This document shows positions 32,139 to 41,413 of a DNA stretch of 54,525 bases, piece by piece. The position numbers were made by a program, and so were the translations under genes. How positions within the stretch are numbered: the first letter of the stretch is position 1; the number at the start of each line of letters is the position of its first letter. The stretch comes from Aliterella atlantica CENA595 (lineage in GTDB: Bacteria; Cyanobacteriota; Cyanobacteriia; Cyanobacteriales; Chroococcidiopsidaceae): positions 1-54,525 of the forward strand of contig NZ_JYON01000035.1 in assembly GCF_000952155.1 (NCBI RefSeq), written 5' to 3'. The notes below the pieces were generated by a model. It was not told the DNA's origin. It made no database searches and saw only the letters and a program-made list of their open reading frames with translations.

Positions 32139-33725
32139 ATGACCACTGGGATAATTTTAATTGCAGCAATATTAATTTTAGGGGGGGTAATTGCCACAGT
32201 AGGCGATCGCATTGGTACGCGCGTTGGTAAGGCTCGACTGAGTTTATTTAAGCTCCGCCCGCGCAAAACTGCTGTTTTAGTTACTATATTGACAGGAAGC
32301 ATTATTTCTGCATCGACTTTAGCGATTTTGTTTGCTGCCGATGAAAGATTGCGTACAGGTGTATTTGAATTAGAGAGAATTCAAAGAGACTTAGATAATA
32401 GACGCAAGCAAGTTGAAACGACAACGCAACAACTAGAAGCAACAAGACAACAAAAAGAGCGAGCAGAAACAGAACTCCAGCAAGCTAGAGCCGAACAAAA
32501 AGAGCAACAAAGACAAGCACAAATTAGACAAGCTCAAGCTCAAAAACGTTTACAAGCTATCAATCGCTCTTTGCAAGCTGTTATTACTAAACAAACACAA
32601 ACTCAGGCGCAACTTAGTCGCACTCAAATCAAACAAACGCAAACAAACGCTCAATTAAACCGTACTCAAGAGCGCTTGAGTGAAATTGCATCTCAGTTTG
32701 AAAAAGCGCAAAATTTATTGAAAACAGTTTCCCAGCAAGCAAAAACACTCAGAGCGGAAATTCAGAAACTACAAGACGAACGCCAACAACTGAGCGTAGA
32801 ACTAGAAACAGTTAGAAGTCAGATTGCCCAACGCGATCGCTCAATTGCTAAACTTGACAGTGAGATCGAACAACGCGATCGCGAACTTATCCAGCGCGAT
32901 AAAGTAATTGCTCAAAGAGCAACTCGACTTAAAGCCCTAGAAACCCAACAAAAATTTCTCGAACAGGAAGTCGCCAAGCTAGAAGGGTACTACGAAGATT
33001 TTCAAGTTTTGCGTCAAGGAAACGTTGCCTTAGAGCGCGGTAGAGTGCTTGCTGCTGGTGTAGTACGCATTCAGCAACCAAAAGCTGCACGTCAAGCAGT
33101 TGAGCAACTATTGCGAGAAGCAAATCGCAATGCGATCGAGCTAACTCAACCTGGGACAAATCCTGGCGATGAGTTAGTAGTACAAGTAGCTAAATCTAGC
33201 GTAGAGCAAGTAATATCTCAGATTGATGATGGTCGTGATTATGTAGTACGGATTGTTTCTGCGGGAAATTACCTTTTAGGGGAAAGAATTGTTCAAGCTT
33301 TTATTGATGTAACGCTCAATCAAGTAGTGTTTCCTACAGGAGACGTATTAGCAGCTATTCCTGCCGATCCTGCTACTATGTCGCCAGAAGAAATGCGTCA
33401 ACGAGTAGAGTTACTACTAAATGCAGCAAGGTTTCGCGCTCGTCGTGCCGGAATAATAGGCGATACAATTTTGATTAGCGATGGTCGAGTTGAAACTTTA
33501 CTGAGCTTTATCGAGCAACTGAGAGAGTATAACCAAGCAGTAGAGATTAAAGCTGTTGCTGCCCAAAATATATATACTGCTGGACCACCGCAAGTAGAAT
33601 TAGTAGCAGTCAGAAACGGACAAGTTGTGTTTGGGACAAAAAGACTGGTGGGCGAACAACTGAGAGATGCAGTTAAGCCTATGCCTTCTTTGGGTGGACA
33701 AGGGGGATTAGGGGGATCGAAATAA
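32139..33725 (+). CDS. DUF3084 membrane coiled-coil protein
   Basis: 528 residues, a conserved cyanobacterial DUF3084 protein of unknown function. Two N-terminal TM helices (residues ~3-25 and ~45-65) are separated by a basic loop containing RIGTRVGKARLSLFKLRPRKT. A long Gln/Arg-rich coiled coil (~75-285) follows, and then a globular domain (~290-515) that includes GRVLAAGVVRIQQP and ISDGRVETLLSFIEQL. The last ~12 residues are Gly-rich. The stop codon is 1 nt before the YqgF-like gene, so the two are co-transcribed. The architecture suggests a membrane scaffold. Confidence 0.88.
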   Translation: MTTGIILIAAILILGGVIATVGDRIGTRVGKARLSLFKLRPRKTAVLVTILTGSIISASTLAILFAADERLRTGVFELERIQRDLDNRRKQVETTTQQLEATRQQKERAETELQQARAEQKEQQRQAQIRQAQAQKRLQAINRSLQAVITKQTQTQAQLSRTQIKQTQTNAQLNRTQERLSEIASQFEKAQNLLKTVSQQAKTLRAEIQKLQDERQQLSVELETVRSQIAQRDRSIAKLDSEIEQRDRELIQRDKVIAQRATRLKALETQQKFLEQEVAKLEGYYEDFQVLRQGNVALERGRVLAAGVVRIQQPKAARQAVEQLLREANRNAIELTQPGTNPGDELVVQVAKSSVEQVISQIDDGRDYVVRIVSAGNYLLGERIVQAFIDVTLNQVVFPTGDVLAAIPADPATMSPEEMRQRVELLLNAARFRARRAGIIGDTILISDGRVETLLSFIEQLREYNQAVEIKAVAAQNIYTAGPPQVELVAVRNGQVVFGTKRLVGEQLRDAVKPMPSLGGQGGLGGSK

Positions 33726-33726
33726 G

Positions 33727-34143
33727 ATGCAATCAACAATATTGGGGTTCGATCCTGGGCGCGATAAGTGTGGATTGGCGGTGATGGGGGAAGATCTACA
33801 ACTGTACTATCATCAAACCGTACCAGCCCAAAGCGCGATCGCAAATATTCAATCTTTACTGCAAAAATTGCCAATTTCTGTAATTGTAATGGGCGATCGC
33901 ACTACAGCCAAACAATGGCGATCGCAACTAGAATCAACGTGCAACAGCCTACCAATTGTCATGGTAGACGAGCATAACAGTACCTTAGAGGCACGCGATC
34001 GTTACTGGCAGATGTATCCACCCAAAGGGCTAGCAAAACTCGTTCCCCAAGGCTTAAGAGAGCCACCAGCGCCAATAGACGATATAGTTGCCATTCTCCT
34101 AATCGAGAGATACCTAAAAATAACAGTGACCAGTGACCAGTGA
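33727..34143 (+). CDS. YqgF/RuvX-like RNase H-fold resolvase
   Basis: 138 residues of the YqgF/RuvX RNase H-like superfamily, to which pre-16S rRNA processing and putative Holliday-junction nucleases belong. The first acidic residue is in ILGFDPGRDKCGLAV, the second region is VDEHNSTLEARDRYW, and a last Asp pair is in IDDIVAILL. The set fits an active nuclease. It is coupled to DUF3084 (1-nt gap). The C-terminal SDQ and TGA come from a CAGTGAC repeat, as in malQ. A separate ruvX may exist elsewhere in the genome. Confidence 0.83.
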   Translation: MQSTILGFDPGRDKCGLAVMGEDLQLYYHQTVPAQSAIANIQSLLQKLPISVIVMGDRTTAKQWRSQLESTCNSLPIVMVDEHNSTLEARDRYWQMYPPKGLAKLVPQGLREPPAPIDDIVAILLIERYLKITVTSDQ

Positions 34144-34149
34144 CCAGTT
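34123..34149 (+). repeat. CAGTGAC heptamer tandem repeat at the end of the YqgF-like gene
   Basis: Three head-to-tail copies and a partial one. The first copies encode the last residues (SDQ) and the TGA stop of the YqgF-like gene. Confidence 0.9.
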
Positions 34150-34185
34150 AAATACTTCCCCTGCTCTCTTACTCCCCCTTGTCCC

Positions 34186-34449
34186 CTATAACTGCGCTCG
34201 GATGGTAAAGTCATAATCTCCGCCTGGCTCAAGTTGATAGTCTTTTTGCTCTAAAAAGCGACCGAGGGGTTCTTTAATTAACGCACGACCTTGAGAGGGT
34301 TTAACGGAAAGTTCGCCGCGACGAAAACACCATTGAAAATTCCACTCAAATTCCCCAGCCCTTACTTCCCCTTCAAGTAAGCCTTGTTGCCAAGATTGAC
34401 GGGTAATCCTGACATAGGCAGTTGTTTCTGGCAAACGCTTACCACTCAC
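34186..34449 (-). CDS. DUF3146 family protein
   Basis: 87-residue cyanobacterial protein of the DUF3146 family, function unknown. Conserved pieces are RLPETTAYVRITRQSWQQG, the FEWNFQWCFRRGEL core and KPSQGRALIKEPLGRFLE. It looks like a compact beta-rich soluble domain. It converges with the YqgF-like gene; a heptamer repeat and a pyrimidine run lie between them. Confidence 0.85.
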   Translation of the reverse strand: MSGKRLPETTAYVRITRQSWQQGLLEGEVRAGEFEWNFQWCFRRGELSVKPSQGRALIKEPLGRFLEQKDYQLEPGGDYDFTIRAQL

Positions 34450-34631
34450 AATTGATTACTACTGATACTAATTGCTACTTATTAACCAATCCTAATAGCT
34501 ACTGCAGTTTATAGCCAAACCCAAAAGAGTAAATTAACTCTTATTTTGTTAAGGTAGAGCTTCTTAACCCGCAAAAATTCAGACCAGCGATAGAAATTGA
34601 ACGATCCCCCTGTAGTCCCCCTTATCCCCTT

Positions 34632-34660
34632 GTAATTACGAATTACGAATTACGAATTAC
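34632..34660. repeat. AATTACG tandem repeat
   Basis: About four AATTACG units upstream of the DUF697 GTPase gene, like the copy at 30145-30171. Confidence 0.75.
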
Positions 34661-34715
34661 TAAAATTCCCCCTATCCGTCCTTGTCTACAAAGCACTCAC
34701 TTCGGAGATTTAACC

Positions 34716-36182
34716 TTGAGCTACAATTTGCCTGAACCGACCTCTAATCATCATGATGTAGACTCTGAACTAGACAGCGCGATCTGGAGTTTTGACGACA
34801 TTCAGGCACAGTTAAACTACAGACAAGCTCAAACAGCTTTGCGCGATTTGATTGCCAAACTCGATCTTACGCCCCAAGAACGCAAGGGATTAGAAACCGA
34901 AATTGCTCAGTTAGAAACAATGTTAGATAACTTAGAGCGGCAAGTAGTCCAAATTGCAGTATTTGGTATGGTAGGGCGCGGTAAATCTTCTCTGCTTAAT
35001 GCTTTGTTAGGGCAAAAAGTGTTTGCCACAGGTCCTTTGCATGGCGTTACCCTTAGCTCGGAACGTGCTGCTTGGCGGATAGAAGAACAAGTTGTCGGCG
35101 ATAGCGAATCGCGAACGGTGATGGTTACTCTACCTGGTGCTGGTAATTCTCAGGTGGAATTGATTGATACGCCTGGATTAGACGAAGTAGACGGCGAAAC
35201 TCGTGCTTTGTTGGCGACAGAGATTGCTAGATCGGCAGATTTAATTTTATTTGTCATTGCTGGCGACATGACTAAAGTAGAACACGCAGCTTTGTCTCAA
35301 CTGCGCGATGCTGGCAAGCCAATATTGCTAGTATTTAATAAAATTGACCAGTATCCGCAAGCAGATCGTCTAGCAATTTACCAAAAAATTCGAGACGAAC
35401 GGGTAAAAGAGCTACTATCGCCAGATGAAATTGTGATGGCTGCGGGTTCTCCCTTAATTGCCAAAGCGATCGCTCGTCCTGATGGCAGTCGTATGGTACA
35501 ACGCAGCCCTGGCATACCGCAAATTGACGAACTAAAACTCAAAATATTAGAGATATTGCATCGAGAAGGCAAAGCTTTAGTTGCCCTCAATACCATGCTA
35601 TTTGCAGACGAAGTTAACGATCGCTTAGTAGGGCGCAAACTAGAAATTCGGGAAAATAGTGCTAATAAATTAATTTGGCGGGCGGTAATGACTAAAGCTT
35701 TAGCGATCGCCCTTAACCCCGTTACTGTAGTCGATCTCTTTAGCGGTGCAGTAATTGACGTAACTTTAATCTTGACTTTATCTAAACTCTACGGCATAGA
35801 GATGACACAAGCTGGAGCCGTATCGCTACTGCAAAGAATTGCCCTCAGCATGGGCGGTATAAGTGCTAGCGAACTTCTGGCAAACTTAGGTTTAAGTTCC
35901 CTCAAAGGCTTGCTAGGTTTATCTGCTCCAGCTACAGGCGGCATTACTCTCGGCGCTTATTTTTCCGTAGCAGTAACTCAAGCAGCAGTAGCGGGGGTAT
36001 CTTCCTACGGAATTGGGCAAGTAGCTAAAGTTTACCTAGCCAACGGGGCATCCTGGGGTCCAGACGGTCCTAAAGCAGTCGTCAGAAGCATTCTAGATTC
36101 CTTAGACGAAACATCCATCCTCAACCGCATCAAAGACGAACTTACTGTCAAAATAGGCAGACGAAAAGAGGCGAGAGGTTAA
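34716..36182 (+). CDS. GTPase with C-terminal DUF697 domain
   Basis: 488 residues. TRAFAC-class GTPase (Era/YihA-like) with G1 GMVGRGKSS (~83-91), G3 DTPGLDE (~150) and G4 NKID (~208). A helical N-terminal region (~15-75) precedes it. The C-terminal ~160 residues form a hydrophobic DUF697 domain (including VVDLFSGAVIDVTLI and YGIGQVAKVYLANG), likely membrane-associated. The start is a TTG at 34716 with GGAG 8 nt upstream. Cyanobacteria carry several such proteins; some relatives are implicated in envelope or thylakoid biology, but the role here is unknown. Confidence 0.9.
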   Translation: MSYNLPEPTSNHHDVDSELDSAIWSFDDIQAQLNYRQAQTALRDLIAKLDLTPQERKGLETEIAQLETMLDNLERQVVQIAVFGMVGRGKSSLLNALLGQKVFATGPLHGVTLSSERAAWRIEEQVVGDSESRTVMVTLPGAGNSQVELIDTPGLDEVDGETRALLATEIARSADLILFVIAGDMTKVEHAALSQLRDAGKPILLVFNKIDQYPQADRLAIYQKIRDERVKELLSPDEIVMAAGSPLIAKAIARPDGSRMVQRSPGIPQIDELKLKILEILHREGKALVALNTMLFADEVNDRLVGRKLEIRENSANKLIWRAVMTKALAIALNPVTVVDLFSGAVIDVTLILTLSKLYGIEMTQAGAVSLLQRIALSMGGISASELLANLGLSSLKGLLGLSAPATGGITLGAYFSVAVTQAAVAGVSSYGIGQVAKVYLANGASWGPDGPKAVVRSILDSLDETSILNRIKDELTVKIGRRKEARG

Positions 36183-36183
36183 T

Positions 36184-36219
36184 CAGTGACCAGTTATGCA
36201 GTTACCAGTTACCAGTTAA
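36184..36219 (+). repeat. CAGTGAC/CAGTTAC heptamer repeat
   Basis: Four imperfect units (CAGTGAC, CAGTTATG, CAGTTAC, CAGTTAC) directly after the DUF697 GTPase stop codon. Confidence 0.8.
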
Positions 36220-36310
36220 GAAACAGTGACATATTTAGTGTTAACTACCTTAACTCATCTAATAGTTTAGAGACGTTTAGAAAAGTGGCAATTAAACCCA
36301 CAGATATATC

Positions 36311-36343
36311 AACTGGTCACTGGTCACTGGTCACTGGTCACTG
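36311..36343 (-). repeat. GTCACTG heptamer tandem repeat abutting a stop codon
   Basis: Four head-to-tail GTCACTG units that end exactly at the stop codon of the minus-strand mechanosensitive-channel-like gene; seen from that gene the array begins right after its TAA. Confidence 0.92.
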
Positions 36344-38104
36344 TTAAACTCGCGGTGGTTGGTTGCGTTGTTGCTTGAATGATTCTAGTAACTCTCTAGT
36401 TTGCTCTTTGGCAATATCGCGTCCGCCTAAACCAAAGGCAAGCGCCAGCGCGACTGCTAAAGCACCTAATAGCAAGCCAAAGGCTAAATTCACGATATCG
36501 CTAGCAATACCCATTTGATTTAGGGCTAAGGCAGATACAAAGGCAATAATTGCAATTCGAGCAACTTGTCCTAAAATTTGCGCTTGGCGATCGCCTGAAC
36601 TGGTAATAAGGTTGAACACTAAGTTTGCTAGGAATAATCCAATCGCAAATACAACCAATCCAGCTAAGATTCGCCCTAATATAACTACAATGCCGCCTAC
36701 TAACAATGTTAGTGCCGGAATATTGAGGATATTTACTGCTGCTAAGGTAGCAAACAGCATAATTCCTACTAAGGTAATGATGCCAACAAGTTCTGATGGC
36801 GTTCTAGTTGCTAGCGGTTGGGATGTTGTATCAGATTGCAAGACTGTACGTTGCTCAGTTGGTGATGTAACAACAACCTGCGGCGATGGCGGTGATGGTG
36901 GGGGTACAACCCTTCGTCTGGTGGGTGAGGGTAGACCTAAGATTGAGAAAATATTGTTGAAGCCTAAGCTTGTGAGAATACTTGTAACTAAATCGGCTAA
37001 AAAGCGCCCGATAAAGTAAGCCGCAATCAAAATCAATGCTGCGGTAAATATTCCTGGTAACGCATTGAGGATTTGCTGCAACATGGCGATCGCTGGTACA
37101 GAGATCGCGGCAATTTGCAGGGCATTGAGGGCGGCGATCGCTACAGGAATTAAAATCAACACATACACAATTGTGCCAATAATTCCCGATAGAGTTTGTC
37201 CTCCTGCTGTGCGGCGCAAACCAAATCTTTCTCCGGCGCTATCTACGCCTGTCCCTGCTAGCAAGTTGGTAACAATCCGGCGTACTACTTGCGCTAACAC
37301 CCAACCTGCACCAGCAATTAAGATTGCAGCTAGAATATTGGGCAAAATTGACAGTATTTCACTAACTAGATTCTCAACTGGTTGCAAAGCTTGTTGCAGA
37401 CCTAATGTATCTAGAATCGGAATTAGAAACAGTAAAAAAATGAACCAATACAAGGCATTGCCAATTGTATCGCTTAAAGATAACTGATTTGGTTCTGGAG
37501 GCTCGCCAGCAGGTCGCTGATTTAAACGCTCGTCCAACCTAGCCGCTTGCAAGCCGCGTGTTGTTATCAACTTGACAATGGTAGCAATGACCCACGCCAC
37601 CCCTAAAAATATCAAAGCGCCTAATAGCCTGGGTAAAAAGCCAATTAGTTGATTCAAAAAAGTACCTAGCGGTCTAGATACTACTTCTAATTGCAGCGTT
37701 TGTAAGACGGCTACTGCTGTAAATAAGATAACTATCCAGTACGCAATACTACCGATTAAATCTTCTACTTTCGGTAAATCTGCGCGATCGCTTCGCCCCA
37801 TGACTCCAGCAGCAATTCGGTTATCTATATTAGTCCGATTGAGGATGCCCTTAATTATCGCTTTCACAATTGAGGCAATAATCAAACCTACTAACAAAAT
37901 TACTACCGCAGCTAGCAAGTTAGGAATAAATGCCAGTAGGTTTTGCACAATTCCTTGAAAATAGTCAACGCTTTGATTGACTACTTCTCCTGGTCTAGCA
38001 GGATCGATTCCAGGTGCAGGTGTAATTTGCCCTATTATTTGTTGGGTTCTCATTGATACATCATTACTCGTAAATAGAGTAATCCCTTGCCAATTCACAT
38101 TCAT
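36344..38104 (-). CDS. MscS-related protein with repeated conserved TM helices
   Basis: 586 residues. Four or five copies of a paired-TM module (the conserved TM helix family), e.g. FIPNLLAAVVILLVGLIIASIVK, FLPRLLGALIFLGVAWVIATIVK, ILPNILAAILIAGAGWVLAQVVR and ALPGIFTAALILIAAYFIGRFLA, each followed by a positively charged end. A Pro/Ser-rich linker (~400-430) splits the last module. The MscS beta domain that follows the pore helix in canonical channels is absent. It is usually labelled a mechanosensitive channel, but channel activity is unproven. Confidence 0.85.
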   Translation of the reverse strand: MNVNWQGITLFTSNDVSMRTQQIIGQITPAPGIDPARPGEVVNQSVDYFQGIVQNLLAFIPNLLAAVVILLVGLIIASIVKAIIKGILNRTNIDNRIAAGVMGRSDRADLPKVEDLIGSIAYWIVILFTAVAVLQTLQLEVVSRPLGTFLNQLIGFLPRLLGALIFLGVAWVIATIVKLITTRGLQAARLDERLNQRPAGEPPEPNQLSLSDTIGNALYWFIFLLFLIPILDTLGLQQALQPVENLVSEILSILPNILAAILIAGAGWVLAQVVRRIVTNLLAGTGVDSAGERFGLRRTAGGQTLSGIIGTIVYVLILIPVAIAALNALQIAAISVPAIAMLQQILNALPGIFTAALILIAAYFIGRFLADLVTSILTSLGFNNIFSILGLPSPTRRRVVPPPSPPSPQVVVTSPTEQRTVLQSDTTSQPLATRTPSELVGIITLVGIMLFATLAAVNILNIPALTLLVGGIVVILGRILAGLVVFAIGLFLANLVFNLITSSGDRQAQILGQVARIAIIAFVSALALNQMGIASDIVNLAFGLLLGALAVALALAFGLGGRDIAKEQTRELLESFKQQRNQPPRV

Positions 38105-38452
38105 AAGTTTTTGTCAGTTTAGGTTAGATGACGGTAGGAAAAAATCCCAGCAACTTTTCTGCAAATAACTCCTATTTCAAGCACAATCCCACATCAAACT
38201 TATTTAATCTACTTTCTTTAGATAAGTAAATTAGCTAGCAATGCAGAATAATATTTCTCTATACAGAGTGATGCTGAATTTTATACTTACGCATCTACCT
38301 TTATGGATAAATAACAGGAAAAATTAAGCTATTCGTTATATTTTGGTAGCTCAGAATACTTACGATCGGGTTTAGAACCTAGATATATTAAGTTAAGTTA
38401 TATTGAAGAACCGTCTAATTTTGGCGATCGCGTTCCAAAATTTCAGCATTAT
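38105..38452. other. 348-nt intergenic region between divergent genes
   Basis: AT-rich, contains the start regions of the MscS-related gene (minus) and the SRPBCC gene (plus). No ORF, strong hairpin or repeat array was recognised. Confidence 0.5.
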
Positions 38453-38944
38453 ATGGCAAATCAGCAATTTAAAAACTCAATAGAAATTAATGCTAGCCCG
38501 ACAATAGTAGAACATTGTATTAGCGATCGCACTCTCATGCATAAATGGCTCAACCCAGCTTTGCGTTGCGAACCTGTAGGCGAGTGGAGTACAGAGGTAG
38601 GTAGTCGCAGCCGCTTTATAATTCTTATTCCTCTAGTTAAGCCAACTTTAGAAGCTGTAATCTTAGAAAGAAAACCAGGCTTAATTGTCTGGGGATTTGC
38701 GGGCTTTTTTCAAGGCAGCGATCGTTGGGAATGTCAGGAAGTATCCCAAGGCACTAGGCTAGTTAATTGCTTTACATTTGAAATATCTAACCCTGTAATT
38801 CGCACTGGTTTCAATATATTTGCTTCCTACTTAACCAAAACCGATATGCGATCGCAATTGCATCGTCTCAAGCGTGTCGCCGAAGCCATTCAAGTAGAGG
38901 AGAAGGCGAGAAACATTGAGAAATCAAAACCCAAAATAACTTAA
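38453..38944 (+). CDS. SRPBCC (START/polyketide cyclase-like) protein
   Basis: 163 residues of the SRPBCC superfamily: FKNSIEINASPTIVEHCISDRTLMHKW start, WSTEVGSRSRFIILIPL and a closing amphipathic helix FNIFASYLTKTDMRSQLHRLKRVAE. These proteins form a deep pocket for hydrophobic ligands. No enzyme motif is visible, so ligand and role are unknown. It is followed by a strong bidirectional terminator at 39108-39135. Confidence 0.85.
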   Translation: MANQQFKNSIEINASPTIVEHCISDRTLMHKWLNPALRCEPVGEWSTEVGSRSRFIILIPLVKPTLEAVILERKPGLIVWGFAGFFQGSDRWECQEVSQGTRLVNCFTFEISNPVIRTGFNIFASYLTKTDMRSQLHRLKRVAEAIQVEEKARNIEKSKPKIT

Positions 38945-39107
38945 AACTCGCTGGTTCAAAACTATTTACCCCAGTTGGGATCGAAGTGAAACTTCTCATA
39001 TTCGCTTTAACGCTGTCGCTGACTGCAAATAAACAAGGCTATGCAGCAATTGATATCGGTTTGCAAATAGTGAAAGCAAGTGCAGCTCGTGCAATTGACA
39101 GCAAACA

Positions 39108-39135
39108 AAAAAGCACTTTGTTCAAAGTGCTTTTT
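39108..39135. terminator. Bidirectional rho-independent terminator
   Basis: Perfect 13-bp inverted repeat AAAAAGCACTTTG / CAAAGTGCTTTTT with a TT loop, T-rich on both strands. It lies between the convergent SRPBCC gene and the 39163-39798 gene and can end both transcripts. Confidence 0.92.
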
Positions 39136-39162
39136 GTATTTTATTTGACAATAAATTACTTT

Positions 39163-39798
39163 TTAGTAGTTAGCTCTTGGTTTACGCGCACCAGCCGCCG
39201 CTCCAATCATTGATGCTGCCAAACCTAACAAAGAACCAAAGAAGAACGACCACAGCGCATTAGTTGCGCCTTGAGCGATGTTACGAGTGTCTTGAGCAGT
39301 AACATTGGGTGCATTAGGTACGTTTACGCCACCTTGCTGCTGTACTTGGTCTGTAATTGCTCCTGCAGCGTTAGAAAGTGCGTTAGTTGCTAGTCCAAAA
39401 GCACCGCTAACTCCACTTGCCAATAACCAAGAACTTAGAGCTAAAGTTGTTGCCCACAAAATTGTGCCATTTAGTAAAGCTGTACTGCGATTCATCGGAC
39501 CGCAAGCGCGGCTTGTAAACCAACCGCCGATAAACAGCGATATTAATAAACTAATTATCGACCAAATGCCAACGCCAGTACCGACATCACCTGCATTGGA
39601 TCTTGGTGCGCCTGAATCAGAAAGAAAGCCTGTACCGATCGCTGCGCCAAGTGCGCTTAAAACAAGTTGAGATGCTAGGGCGACTACTAAACCTGAAAAG
39701 ATAGGACCCCATCTAACGCGATCGTGATAATCTACAACTTTACTTGTAGCTCCCGGTTCTGTAATTACATCGTCGATTGGTCTATTAACGTATGACAT
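39163..39798 (-). CDS. Four-TM membrane protein of unknown function
   Basis: 211 residues from the ATG at 39798 (a TTG at 39804 would add two). After a ~30-residue cytoplasmic start containing DYHDRVRWGPIFSG there are about four hydrophobic segments: VVALASQLVLSALGAAIGTGF, GIWSIISLLISLFIGGWF, LLNGTILWATTLALSSWLL and a C-terminal FFFGSLLGLAASMIGAAAG. The region between the last two is Gln/Asn-rich. The RWGPIFSG start is typical of cyanobacterial and proteobacterial proteins annotated only as hypothetical. It stands alone with the terminator at 39108. Confidence 0.82.
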   Translation of the reverse strand: MSYVNRPIDDVITEPGATSKVVDYHDRVRWGPIFSGLVVALASQLVLSALGAAIGTGFLSDSGAPRSNAGDVGTGVGIWSIISLLISLFIGGWFTSRACGPMNRSTALLNGTILWATTLALSSWLLASGVSGAFGLATNALSNAAGAITDQVQQQGGVNVPNAPNVTAQDTRNIAQGATNALWSFFFGSLLGLAASMIGAAAGARKPRANY

Positions 39799-39804
39799 AT
39801 TCAA

Positions 39805-40321
39805 CTTACCCTGTTCGTTAGCTTATTTAGAATTAATTAATGCTTCCAGTTCGAGCTTTAGTCTAAATAAAAAATGTTAATTTAACTATCTGTCAGTAGA
39901 AATATTTCGTTCGTCTACCTTTAGGAATAAGTTTATTATTTGATTGTGATTAATTCATCCAAAACAGTAACTAAATACTCATAATCTTAAGAATTGAAAG
40001 TTGATAAAGGCGAGCTTAATGAGAGAAAAACTGTAGGCAAAACAAAATAACCTAACTCTTGCAAGTCCTGTCGAATATACTCTTTTATTCATTGCGAGTG
40101 GAGGTAATAAGCTCAATAAATTCTTACAAGCAATGCAGAATATCGATTAAATAACAGAATGTTAACAACGTTAGCGATCGCTACAACTAATTTGTTCCTA
40201 GTTTCCTCACAAAGTTACCCTGAGACAATCCCTGCCTGTTTCCAAAATTGCTGCTTTCTGATTTAATGTAAATGAAATTGTTTAATTCGTAACTTTTTGT
40301 AAAGTTAAGAGAATACTACTC
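39805..40321. other. 517-nt intergenic region
   Basis: Between the divergent membrane-protein and TPR genes. It carries one HIP1 site (about 40173) and several short weak frames, the longest 35 codons at about 40159, which I do not support. No RNA gene recognised. Confidence 0.5.
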
Positions 40322-41413
40322 GTGCAAAGACAAACATTATTAGTAACTATTTTCATGCTGCTAGGAGGATTTGCTGTTGTCATGCCGAGTGAGGTTCAAG
40401 CAGAGGTAGTAGTAGCACAAACAAATAGTCAACAGTTAAATAAATTACTAGAGCAAGGGCGGAAGTTAGTAGAACAAGGAAACCTATCAGGAGCGATCGC
40501 CCTATATCAAAAAGCTGCAGCCATAGAAAAAAGTAACCCCCGCATTTACTCTGGGATCGGCTATTTACAAGCACGTCAAGGCAATTATTGGGCGGCAGCA
40601 CTAGCATACCGCGAAGCAGTAAAGCTAGAGCCAAATAACGCAGATTTTCAATATGCCTTGGGTTATAGTTTGGGAAAATTGGGAGAAAATGCAGGCGCAG
40701 CAGCAGCATATCAGCGCACTACCGAGTTAGATAGCGATAATGCTAATGCTCATCTAGGATTAGGCGTAATTCTATTACGTCAAGGAAATTACAGTGGTGC
40801 AATCTCCGCCTACAAACAAGCTTTAGCGCTAGACCCTGAAAATGCTAGTGCTTACGGTTTATTGGGCGAAATATTACTCCAACAAGGACGCATCCAAGAA
40901 GCAACAGCCGTTTTACAAAAGTCAGCAACTATAGATCCTAAAAACAGCAGCACGCTCCTAGCTTTAGCCAATGCTTGGTTGAAGCAAAACAACACAACGG
41001 CGGGATTATTAACTCTACAACAAGTAGCTCTTCTAGAACCAGACAATGCCAAAGTTCATTTAGCCATTGCCAATATACTGAAAGAGCAAAACAATCTAGA
41101 CGGCGCTTTGCAAGAATATAGTAGAGCGCTGGCGGTAGAACCAAATTTAGTTACAGCACAAGAAGCGATCGGCAATATTTTGTTATCTAGGGGAGAATTA
41201 AAGCCAGCAATTGCAGCATACAAACGGCTGATAATTTTATCTCCTGAAAACGGCAACGCTTACTACAACTTAGGATTGGCGCTGCAACAGCAAGGGCAAA
41301 GCACTGATGCGATCGCAGCCTTCACCCGCGCCCACGAACTATACAAGCAAAGAGGGCAATTAGAAGGCTTAACACGAGTAGAAGCTGCACTACGAAAATT
41401 GCAGCAATCTTAA
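40322..41413 (+). CDS. Exported TPR-repeat protein
   Basis: 363 residues starting with GTG. An N-terminal signal peptide (RQTLLVTIFMLLGGFAVVMP, cleavage probably after VQA at ~29) precedes about nine tetratricopeptide repeats (~40-350) with the usual W/G-Y-A-P spacing, for example AAALAYREAVKLEPNN. TPR stacks bind partner proteins; location is probably periplasm or thylakoid lumen. Its TAA stop shares the TTAA bases with the stop of the convergent ABC ATPase gene, as also happens at 12531-12534. Confidence 0.9.
   Translation: MQRQTLLVTIFMLLGGFAVVMPSEVQAEVVVAQTNSQQLNKLLEQGRKLVEQGNLSGAIALYQKAAAIEKSNPRIYSGIGYLQARQGNYWAAALAYREAVKLEPNNADFQYALGYSLGKLGENAGAAAAYQRTTELDSDNANAHLGLGVILLRQGNYSGAISAYKQALALDPENASAYGLLGEILLQQGRIQEATAVLQKSATIDPKNSSTLLALANAWLKQNNTTAGLLTLQQVALLEPDNAKVHLAIANILKEQNNLDGALQEYSRALAVEPNLVTAQEAIGNILLSRGELKPAIAAYKRLIILSPENGNAYYNLGLALQQQGQSTDAIAAFTRAHELYKQRGQLEGLTRVEAALRKLQQS

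Noticed and set aside
38986..39213. 75-codon plus-strand ORF after the SRPBCC gene
   Set aside because: It reads through the strong terminator at 39108-39135 and into the convergent gene; no ribosome-binding site.
40159..40270. 35-codon frame beginning MLTTLAIATTNLF
   Set aside because: No ribosome-binding site and no resemblance to known small photosystem proteins.
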